In this document: piece after piece, positions 1 to 9,490 of the stretch
How positions within the stretch are numbered: position 1 is the first letter of the stretch
Layout: each line of letters opens with the position of its first letter
DNA from: Metallyticus violacea
Lineage: Eukaryota; Arthropoda; Insecta; Mantodea; Metallyticidae
Length of the DNA: 64,000 nt
NCBI GenBank assembly: GCA_030762175.1
Contig: JAUJEO010000019.1
Span: 6,702,001-6,766,000, forward strand
Direction: 5' to 3'
Notes under the pieces: generated by a model
The model's input: the letters and a program-made list of their open reading frames with translations, nothing else
Databases searched by the model: none
What the model was told of the DNA's origin: nothing
Program-made: the position numbers and the translations under genes

Positions 1-33
1 GCAAAGAATCTCGAAAAGAAAAAAATTTTATTT

Positions 34-51
34 CGAAGTTTGGAAACTTCG
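34..51. repeat. 18-bp perfect dyad present in most monomers (example)
   Basis: CGAAGTTTGGAAACTTCG has 8-bp arms that are exact reverse complements (CGAAGTTT and AAACTTCG) around a 2-base GG centre. It recurs in the same monomer position across the array. Two common variants weaken it. One ends in CTTCC, losing the outermost pair. The other reads CGAAGATTGGAAACCTCG, losing two internal pairs. Such a dyad could form a short hairpin or bind a dimeric protein. Neither is shown by the sequence alone. Confidence 0.9.
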
Positions 52-63
52 TTAGAATCACTT
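47..63 (+). promoter_or_regulatory. CENP-B-box-like half-site (example in first monomer)
   Basis: CTTCGTTAGAATCACTT can be aligned with the mammalian CENP-B box core NTTCGNNNNANNCGGGN. It keeps TTCG, the central A and the C at position 13, which is 6 of 9 core bases, but has ACT in place of GGG. It sits in most monomers and overlaps the right arm of the 18-bp dyad. Monomers with CTTCC or CCTCG instead of CTTCG lose the TTCG. The label rests only on resemblance: the GGG half is missing, so binding by a CENP-B-like protein is a hypothesis. Confidence 0.3.
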
Positions 64-128
64 TTTTTCCGTTCTTATTTGAGATAACTTGTTCTCTTTC
101 ATTATACTAGTTTGATAGCCTTAGACAA

Positions 129-142
129 GCATATTATGCGCA
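129..142. repeat. Junction palindromes GCATATTATGC / TGCGCA (example)
   Basis: Each monomer ends with GCATATTATGC, a perfect 5-bp inverted repeat around one T. It overlaps TGCGCA across the monomer boundary. Lineage-specific variants destroy it: CATAGGTATGC (one base longer, for example near 3747), CATATTAAGAGC (near 828) and CATATTTTGCGC (near 966). These variants serve as markers for tracing block copies. Confidence 0.85.
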
Positions 143-3100
143 AAGAATCTCGAAAAGAAAAAAAATTTTTTTCGAAGTTTGGAAACTTCGTTAGAATCAC
201 TTTTTTTCCGTTCTTATTTGAGATAACTGGTTCTCTTTCATTATACTAGATTGATAGTCTCAGAAAAGCATATTATGCGCAAAGAATCTAGAAAAGAAAA
301 AAAATTTTTTTCGAAGATTGGAAACCTCGTTAGAATCACTTTTTTTCCGTTCTTATTTGAGATAACTGGTTCTCTTTCATTATACTAGTTTGATAGCCTC
401 AGACAAGCATATTATGCGCAAAGAATCTCGAAAAGAAAAAATTTTTTTTTCGAAGATTGGAAACCTCGTTAGAATCACTTTTTTTCCGTTCTTATTTGAG
501 ATAACTGGTTCTCTTTCATTATACTAGTTTGATAGCCTCAGACAAGCATATTATGCGCAAAGAATCTCGAAAAGAAAAAAATTTTTTTTCGAAGTTCGGA
601 AACTTCCTTAGAATCACTTTTTTTACATTCTTATTTGAGATAACTTGTTCTCTTTCATTATACTAGTTTGATAGCCTTAGACAAGCATATTATGCGCAAA
701 GAATCTCGAAAAGAAAAAAATTTTTTTTCGAAGTTTGGAAACTTCGTTAGAATCACTTTTTTTCCGTTCTTATTTAAGATTACTGGTTCTCTTTCATTAT
801 ACTAGTTTGATAGCCTCAGACAAGCATATTAAGAGCAAAGAATCTCGAAAAGAAAAAAATTTTTTTTCGAAGTTTGGAAACTTCGTTAGAATCACTTTTT
901 TTCCGTTCTTATTTAAGATTACTGGTTCTCTTTCATTATACTAGTTTGATAGCCTCAGACAAGCATATTTTGCGCAAAGAATCTCGAAAAGATTAAAATT
1001 TTATTTCGAAGTTTGGAAACTTCGTTAGAATCACTTTTTTTCCGTTCTTATTTGAGATAACTGGTTCTCTTTCATTATACTAGTTTGATAGCCTCAGGCA
1101 AGCATATTATGCGCAAAGAATCTCGAAAAGAAAAAAAAATTTTTTTTCGAAGTTTGGAAACTTCCTTAGAATCACTTTTTTTCCATTCTTATTTGAGATA
1201 ACTTGTTCTCTTTCATTATACTAGTTTGATAGCCTTAGAGAAGCATATTATGCGCAAAGAATCTCGAAAAGAAAAAAAATTTTTTTCGAAGTTTGGAAAC
1301 TTCGTTAGAATCACTTTTTTTCCGTTCTTATTTAAGATAACTTGTTCTCTTTCATTATACTAGTTTGATAGCCTTAGACAAGCATATTATGCGCAAAGAA
1401 TCTCGAAAAGAAAAAAATTTTTTTTCGAAGTTTGGAAACTTCCTAGAATCACTTTTTTTCCATTCTTATTTGAGATAACTTGTTCTCTTTCATTATACTT
1501 GTTTGATAGCCGTAGACAAGCATATTATGCGCAAAGAATCTCGAAAAGAAAAATTTTTTTTTCGAAGTTTGGAAACTTCGTTAGAATCACTTTTTTTCCG
1601 TTCTTATTTGAGATAACTGGTTCTCTTTCATTATACTAGTTTGATAGCCTCAGACAAGCATATTATGCGCAAAGAATCTCGAAAAGAAAAAAATTTTTTT
1701 TCGAAGTTTGGAAATTTCCTTAGAATCACTTTTTTTCCATTCTTATTTGAGCTAACTTGTTCTGTTTCATTATACTTGTTTGATAGCCTTAGACAAGCAT
1801 ATTATGCGCAAAGAATCTCGAAAAGAAAAAAATTTTTTTTTCAAAGTTTGGAAACTTCGTTATAATCACTTTTTTTCCGTTCTTATTTAAGATTACTGGT
1901 TCTCTTTCATTATACTAGTTTGATAGCCTCAGACAAGCATATTATGCGCAAAGAATCTCGAAAAGAAAAAAAATTTTTTTTCGAAGTTTGGAAACTTCGT
2001 TAGAATCACTTTTTTTCCGTTCTTATTTGAGATAACTTGTTCTCTTTCATTATACTAGTTTGATAGCCTTAGACAAGCATATTATGCGAAAATATTCTCG
2101 AAAAGAAAAAAATTTTTTTTCGAAGTTTGGAAACTTCGTTAGAATCACTTTTTTTCCGTTCTTATTTGAGATAACTGGTTCTCTTTCATTATACTAGTTT
2201 GATAGCCTCAGAAAAGCATATTATGCGCAAAGAATCTAGAAAAGAAAAAAATTTTTTTTCGAAGATTGGAAACCTCGTTAGAATCACTTTTTTTCCGTTC
2301 TTATTTGAGATAACTGGTTCTCTTTCATTATACTAGTTTGATAGCCTCAGACAAGCATATTATGCGCAAATAATCTGGAAAAGAAAAAAATTTTTTTTCG
2401 AAGTTTGGAAACTTCCTTAGAATCACTTTTTTTCCATTCTTATTTGAGATAACTTCTTCTCTTTCATTATTCTAGTTTGATAGCCTTAGACAAGCATATT
2501 ATGCGCAAAGAATCTCGAAAAGAAAAAAATTTTTTTTAAGAAGTTTGGAAACTTCGTTAGAATCACTTTTTTTCCGTTCTTATTTCAGATAACTTGTTCT
2601 CTTTCATTATACTAGTTTGATAGCCTTAGACAAGCATATTATGCGCAAAGAATCTCGAAAAGAAAAAAATTTTTTTTCGAAGTTTGGAAACTTCGTTATA
2701 ATCACTTTTTTTCCGTTCTTATTTAAGATTACTCGTTCTCTTTCATTATACTAGTTTGATAGCCTCAGACAAGCATATTATGCGCAAAGAATCTCGAAAA
2801 GAAAAAAAATTTTTTTCGAAGTTTGGAAACTTCGTTAGAATCACTTTTTTTCCGTTCTTATTTGAGATAACTTGTTCTCTTTCATTATACTAGTTTGATA
2901 GCCTGAGACAAGCATATTATGCGCAAAGAATCTCGAAAAGAAAAAAAATTTTTTTCGAAGTTTGGAAACTTCGTTAGAATCACTTTTTTTCCGTTCTTAT
3001 TTGAGATAACTGGTTCTCTTTCATTATACTAGTTTGATAGCCTCAGACAAGCATATTATGCGCAAAGAATCTGGAAAAGAAAAAAATTTTTTTTCGAAGT

Positions 3101-3550
3101 TTGGAAACTTCCTTAGAATCACTTTTTTTCCATTCTTATTTGAGATAACTTGTTCTCTTTCATTATACTAGTTTGATAGCCTTAGACAAGCATATTATGC
3201 GCAAAGAATCTCGAAAAGAAAAAAATTTTTTTTCGAAGTTTGGAAACTTTGTTAGAATCACTTTTTTTCCGTTCTTAATTAAGATTACTGGTTCTCTTTC
3301 ATTATACTAGTTTGATAGCCTCAGACAAGCATATTATGCGCAAAGAATCTCGAAAAGAAAAAAATTTTTTTTCGAAGTTTGGAAACTTCGTTAGAATCAC
3401 TTTTTTTCCGTTCTTATTTGAGATAACTTGTTCTCTTTCATTATACTAGTTTGATAGCCTTAGACAAGCATATTATGCGCAAAGAATCTCGAAAAGAAAA
3501 AAAATTTTTTTCGAAGTTTGGAAACTTCGTTAGAATCACTTTTTTTCCGT

Positions 3551-5380
3551 TCTTATTTGAGATAACTGGTTCTCTTTCATTACACTATTTTGATAGCCTC
3601 AGAAAAGCATATTATGCGCAAAGAATCTCTAAAAGAAAAAATTTTTTTTTCGAAGTTTGGAAACTTCGTTGGAATCACTTTTTTTCCGTTCTTATTTGAG
3701 ATAACTGGTTCTCTTTCATTATACTAGTTTGATAGCCTCAGAAAAGCATAGGTATGCGCAAAGAATCTCGAAAAGAAAAAAATTTTTTTTCGAAGTTTGG
3801 AAACTTCGTTAGAATCACTTTTTTTCCATTCTTATCTGAGATAACTGGTTCTCTTTCATTATACTAGTTTGATAGCCTCAGACAAGCATATTATGCGCAA
3901 AGAATCTCGAAAAGAAAAAATTTTTTTTTCGAAGTTTGGAAACTTCGTTAGAATCACTTTTTTTCCATTCTTATTTGAGATAACTTGTTCTCTTTCATTA
4001 TACTTGTTTGATAGCCTTAGACAAGCATATTATGCGCAAAGAATCTCGAAAAGAAAAAAATTTTTTTTCGAAGTTTGGAAACTTCGTTAGAATCACTTTT
4101 TTTCCGTTCTTATTTGAGATAAATGGTTCTCTTTCATTATACTAGTTTGATAGCCTCAGAAAAGCATATTATGCGCAAAGAATCTCGAAAAGAAAAAAAT
4201 TTTTTTTCGAAGTTTGGAAACTTCGTTAGAATCACTTTTTTTCCGTTCTTATTTGAGATAACTTGTTCTCTTTCATTATACTAGTTTGATAGCCTTAGAC
4301 AGGCATATTATGCGCAAAGAATCTCGAAAAGAAAAAAATTTTTTTTCGAAGTTTGGAAACTTCGTTAGAATCACTTTTTTTCCGTTCTTATTTGAGATAA
4401 CTGGTTCTCTTTCATTATACTAGTTTGATAGTCTCAGAAAAGCATATTATGCGCAAAGAATCTAGAAAAGAAAAAAATTTTTTTTCGAAGATTGGAAACC
4501 TCGTTAGAATCACTTTTTTTCCGTTCTTATTTGAGATAACTGGTTCTCTTTCATTATACTAGTTTGATAGCCTCAGACAAGCATATTATGCGCAAAGAAT
4601 CTCGAAAAGAAAAAAAATTTTTTTCGAAGTTTGGAAACTTCCTTAGAATCACTTTTTTTTCCATTTTATTTGAGATAACTTGTTCTCTTTCATTATACTT
4701 GTTTGATAGCCTTAGACAAGCATATTATGCGCAAAGAATCTCGAAAAGAAAAAAATTTTTTTTCGAAGTTTGGAAACTTCGTTAGAATCACTTTTTTTCC
4801 GTTCTTATTTGAGATAACTGGTTCTCTTTCATTATACTAGTTTGATAGCCTCAGACAAGCATATTATGCGCAAAGAATCTCGAAAAGACAAAAATTTTTT
4901 TTCGAAGTTTGGAAACTTCCTTAGAATCACTTTTTTTCCATTCTTATTTGAGATAACTTGTTCTCTTTCATTATACTTGTTTGATAGCCTTAGACAAGCA
5001 TATTATGCGCAAAGAATCTCGAAAAGAAAAAAATTTTTTTTCGAAGTTTGGAAACTTCGTTATAATCACTTTTTTCCGTTCTTATTTAAGATTACTGGTT
5101 CTCTTTCATTATACTAGTTTGATAGCCTTAGACAAGCATATTATGCGCAAAGAATCTCGAAAAGAAAAAAATTTTTTTTCGAAGTTAGGAAACTTCGTTA
5201 GAATCACTTTTTTTCCGTTCTTATTTAAGATTACTGGTTCTCTTTCATTATACTAGTTTGATAGCCTCAGACAAGCATATTTTGCGCAAAGAATCTCGAA
5301 AAGATTAAAATTTTATTTCGAAGTTTGGAAACTTCGTTAGAATCACTTTTTTTCCGTTCTTATTTGAGATAACTGGTTCT
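3551..5380 (+). repeat. Block B (first copy), about 13 monomers
   Basis: Its markers are CTCTAAAAG with CGTTGGAATC near 3630-3675, CATAGGTATGC near 3748, GATAAATGG near 4119, the eight-T variant with CCATTTTATTT near 4655, GAAAAGACAAAAA near 4883 and the shortened CACTTTTTTCCG near 5067. The series recurs at about 42.05-43.6 kb (offset about 38,504) and 57.5-59.2 kb (offset about 53,938). Parts recur at 47.1-48.1 and 53.5-54.3 kb. Confidence 0.8.
3664..3680 (+). promoter_or_regulatory. Closest CENP-B-like variant (CTTCGTTGGAA form)
   Basis: Here the site reads CTTCGTTGGAATCACTT, so its first 11 bases equal the first 11 of the mammalian CENP-B box (C/T-TTCGTTGGAA). The 3' CGGG part is still absent. 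The same GGAA variant recurs in copies of this block, for example near 11,034, 21,042, 29,240, 37,727, 40,230, 42,172, 43,850, 57,604 and 62,054. Its neighbours carry the shared private variants CTCTAAAAG and TATTTTGATAG, so it marks one monomer lineage spread by duplication. Confidence 0.35.
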
Positions 5381-8300
5381 CTTTCATTATACTAGTTTGA
5401 TAGTCTCAGACAAGCATATTATGCGCAAAGAATCTCGAAAAGAAAAAAATTTTTTTTCGAAGTTTGGAAACTTCCTTAGAATCACTTTTTTTCCATTCTT
5501 ATTTGAGATAACTTGTTCTCTTTCATTATACTAGTTTGATAGCCTTAGACAAGCATATTATGCGCAAAGAATCTCGAAAAGAAAAAAATTTTTTTCGAAG
5601 TTTGGAAACTTCGTTAGAATCACTTTTTTCCCGTTCTTATTTCAGATTACTGGTTCTCTTTCATTATACTAGTTTGATAGCCTCAGACAAGCATATTATG
5701 CGCAAAGAATCTCGAAAAAAAAAAAATTTTATTTCTAAGTTTGGAAACTTCGTTAGAATCACTTTTTTTCCATTCTTATCTGAGATAACTGGTTCTCTTT
5801 CATTATACTAGTTTGATAGCCTCAGACAAGCATATTATGCGCAAAGAATCTCGAAAAGAAAAAATTTTTTTTTCGAAGTTTGGAAACTTCGTTAGAATCA
5901 CTTTTTTTCCATTCTTATTTGAGATAACTTGTTCTCTTTCATTATACTTGTTTGATAGCCTTAGACAAGCATATTATGCGCAAAGAATCTCGAAAAGAAA
6001 AAAATTTTTTTTCGAAGTTTGGAAACTTCGTTAGAATCACTTTTTTTCCGTTCTTATCTGAGATAACTGGTTCTCTTTCATTATACTAGTTTGATAGCCT
6101 CAGACAAGCATATTATGCGCAAAGAATCTCGAAAAGAAAAAAATTTTTTTTCGAAGTTTGGAAACTTCGTTAGAATCACTTTTTTTCCGTTCTTATTTAA
6201 GATTACTCGTTCTCTTTCATTATACTAGTTTGATAGCCTCAGACAAGCATATTATGCGCAAAGAATCTCGAAAAGAAAAAAATTTTATTTCGAAGTTTGG
6301 AAACTTCGTTAGAATCACTTTTTTTCCGTTCTTATTTGAGATAACTTGTTCTCTTTCATTATACTAGTTTGATAGCCTTAGACAAGCATATTATGCGCAA
6401 AGAATCTCGAAAAGAAAAAAAATTTTTTTCGAAGTTTGGAAACTTCGTTAGAATCACTTTTTTTCCGTTCTTATTTGAGATAACTGGTTCTCTTTCATCA
6501 TACTAGTTTGATAGTCTCAGAAAAGCATATTATGCGCAAAGAATCTAGAAAAGAAAAAAAATTTTTTTTCGAAGATTGGAAACCTCGTTAGAATCACTTT
6601 TTTTCCGTTCTTATTTGAGATAACTGGTTCTCTTTCATTATACTAGTTTGATAGCCTCAGACAAGCATATTATGCGCAAAGAATCTCGAAAAGAAAAAAT
6701 TTTTTTTTCGAAGATTGGAAACCTCGTTAGAATCACTTTTTTTCCGTTCTTATTTGAGATAACTGGTTCTCTTTCATTATACTAGTTTGATAGCCTCAGA
6801 CAAGCATATTATGCGCAAAGAATCTCGAAAAGAAAAAAATTTTTTTTCGAAGTTTGGAAACTTCCTTAGAATCACTTTTTTTACATTCTTATTTGAGATA
6901 ACTTGTTCTCTTTCATTATACTTGTTTGATAGCCTTAGACAAGCATATTATGCGCAAAGAATCTCGAAAAGAAAAAAATTTTTTTTCGAAGTTTGGAAAC
7001 TTCGTTAGAATCACTTTTTTTCCGTTCTTATCTGAGATAACTGGTTCTCTTTCATTATACTAGTTTGATAGCCTCAGACAAGCATATTATGCGCAAAGAA
7101 TCTCGAAAAGAAAAAAATTTTTTTTCGAAGTTTGGAAACTTCGTTAGAATCACTTTTTTTCCGTTCTTATTTAAGATTACTCGTTCTCTTTCATTATACT
7201 AGTTTGATAGCCTCAGACAAGCATATTATGCGCAAAGAATCTCGAAAAGAAAAAAATTTTATTTCGAAGTTTGGAAACTTCGTTAGAATCACTTTTTTTC
7301 CGTTCTTATTTGAGATAACTTGTTCTCTTTCATTATACTAGTTTGATAGCCTTAGACAAGCATATTATGCGCAAAGAATCTCGAAAAGAAAAAAAATTTT
7401 TTTCGAAGTTTGGAAACTTCGTTAGAATCACTTTTTTTCCGTTCTTATTTGAGATAACTGGTTCTCTTTCATCATACTAGTTTGATAGTCTCAGAAAAGC
7501 ATATTATGCGCAAAGAATCTAGAAAAGAAAAAAAATTTTTTTTCGAAGATTGGAAACCTCGTTAGAATCACTTTTTTTCCGTTCTTATTTGAGATAACTG
7601 GTTCTCTTTCATTATACTAGTTTGATAGCCTCAGACAAGCATATTATGCGCAAAGAATCTCGAAAAGAAAAAAATTTTTTTTCGAAGTTTGGAAACTTCC
7701 TTAGAATCACTTTTTTTACATTCTTATTTGAGATAACTTGTTCTCTTTCATTATACTAGTTTGATAGCCTTAGACAAGCATATTATGCGCAAATATTCTC
7801 GAAAAGAAAAAAATTTTTTTTCGAAGTTTGGAAACTTCGTTAGAATCACTTTTTTTCCGTTCTTATTTGAGATAACTGGTTCTCTTTCATTATACTAGTT
7901 TGATAGCCTCAGAAAAGCATATTATGCGCAAAGAATCTAGAAAAGAAAAAAATTTTTTTTCGAAGATTGGAAACCTCGTTAGAATCACTTTTTTTCCGTT
8001 CTTATTTGAGATAACTGGTTCTCTTTCATTATACTAGTTTGATAGCCTCAGACAAGCATATTATGCGCAAATAATCTGGAAAAGAAAAAAATTTTTTTTC
8101 GAAGTTTGGAAACTTCCTTAGAATCACTTTTTTTCCATTCTTATTTGAGATAACTTCTTCTCTTTCATTATTCTAGTTTGATAGCCTTAGACAAGCATAT
8201 TATGCGCAAAGAATCTCGAAAAGAAAAAAATTTTTTTTAAGAAGTTTGGAAACTTCGTTAGAATCACTTTTTTTCCGTTCTTATTTAAGATAACTTGTTC

Positions 8301-9490
8301 TCTTTCATTATACTAGTTTGATAGCCTTAGACAAGCATATTATGCGCAAAGAATCTCGAAAAGAAAAAAATTTTTTTTCGAAGTTTGGAAACTTCGTTAT
8401 AATCACTTTTTTTCCGTTCTTATTTAAGATTACTGGTTCTCTTTCATTATACTAGTTTGATAGCCTCAGACAAGCATATTACGCGCAAAGAATCTCGAAA
8501 AAAAAAAAAATTTTTTTCGAAGTTTGGAAACTTCGTTAGAATCACTTTTTTTCCGTTCTTATTTGAGATAACTTGTTCTCTTTCATTATACTAGTTTGAT
8601 AGCCTGAGACAAGCATATTATGCGCAAAGAATCTCGAAAAGAAAAAAAATTTTTTTCGAAGTTTGGAAACTTCGTTAGAATCACTTTTTTTCCGTTCTTA
8701 TTTGAGATAACTGGTTCTCTTTCATTATACTAGTTTGATAGCCTCAGACAAGCATATTATGCGCAAAGAATCTCGAAAAGAAAAAAATTTTTTTTCGAAG
8801 TTTGGAAACTTCCTTAGAATCACTTTTTTTCCATTCTTATTTGAGATAACTTGTTCTCTTTCATTATACTAGTTTGATAGCCTTAGACAAGCATATTATG
8901 CGCAAAGAATCTCGAAAAGAAAAAATTTTTTTTCGAAGTTTGGAAACTTCGTTAGAATCACTTTTTTTCCGTTCTTATTTAAGATTACTGGTTCTCTTTC
9001 ATTATACTAGTTTGATAGCCTCAGACAAGCATATTATGCGCAAAGAATCTCGAAAAGAAAAAAATTTTTTTTCGAAGTTTGGAAACTTCGTTAGAATCAC
9101 TTTTTTTCCGTTCTTATTTGAGATAACTTGTTCTCTTTCATTATACTAGTTTGATAGCCTTAGACAAGCATATTATGCGCAAAGAATCTCGAAAAGAAAA
9201 AAAATTTTTTTCGAAGTTTGGAAACTTCGTTAGAATCACTTTTTTTCCGTTCTTATTTGAGATAACTGGTTCTCTTTCATTATACTAGTTTGATAGTCTC
9301 AGAAAAGCATATTATGCGCAAAGAATCTAGAAAAGAAAAAAATTTTTTTTCGAAGATTGGAAACCTCGTTAGAATCACTTTTTTTCCGTTCTTATTTGAG
9401 ATAACTGGTTCTCTTTCATTATACTAGTTTGATAGCCTCAGACAAGCATATTATGCGCAAAAAATCTCGAAAAGAAAAAAATTTTTTTTC
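5381..9490 (+). repeat. Block C (first copy), about 30 monomers, with internal 7-monomer duplication
   Basis: Block C starts near TAGTCTCAGACAAGC at 5401. It contains the GAAAAAAAAAAAATTTTATTTCTAAG monomer near 5715 and the TTATCTGAG variants. An internal duplication of 974 bases (7 monomers) pairs 5.95-6.92 kb with 6.92-7.74 kb; the second unit lacks one GATTGG monomer. The block aligns with 15.68-19.49 kb at an offset of 10,287 before the duplication and 9,452 after it. The second copy carries only one version of the duplicated segment. Confidence 0.8.

Larger units (their letters stand above)
1..139 (+). repeat. Reference monomer (first unit, phase used throughout)
   Basis: This is the first complete unit and sets the coordinate phase. 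Landmarks in order are: GCAAAGAATC at 1-10; GAAAAG at 13-18; an A/T tract at about 19-33 (A7T8 in the consensus, broken by one A at base 30 here); an 18-bp dyad at 34-51; a CENP-B-like half-site at 47-63; a T7 run at 62-68; the CCGTT/CCATT variable site at 69-73; the GATAACTGG/GATAACTTG variable site at about 83-91; ACTAGT at 106-111; the CCTCAG/CCTTAG variable site at 119-124; and the GCATATTATGC palindrome at 129-139. This copy is of the TTG/TTAG subfamily. Because 139 is not a multiple of three, reading frames shift by one base per unit. Confidence 0.95.
1..3550 (+). repeat. Block A (first copy), about 25 monomers
   Basis: This stretch has an ordered run of private variants: TTAAGAGC near 828, TTTTGCGC with GATTAAAATTTTATTT near 968-1005, CAGGCAAGC near 1097, GAGAAGC near 1237, CCGTAGAC near 1509, GGAAATTTCC near 1710, AAATATTCTCG near 2090, AAATAATCTGG near 2368, TTTAAGAAG near 2535 and AACTTTGTTAG near 3246. 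The same order appears at 33.22-36.77 kb with an offset of about 33,222 (239 monomers). The copies part at about 3.55/36.77 kb, where this one continues with TATTTTGATAG. Confidence 0.85.

Noticed and set aside
34..51. Rho-independent terminator (dyad near a T run)
   Set aside because: The stem is only moderately G+C rich, the T7 run begins 10 bases after the dyad, and the element recurs about 460 times without genes. It is part of the satellite unit.
88..102. RNA polymerase III box B or tRNA-derived repeat (GGTTCTCTTTC resembling GGTTCGA)
   Set aside because: The essential CGANTCC part is missing and no box A lies at a proper distance upstream. No cloverleaf can be drawn.
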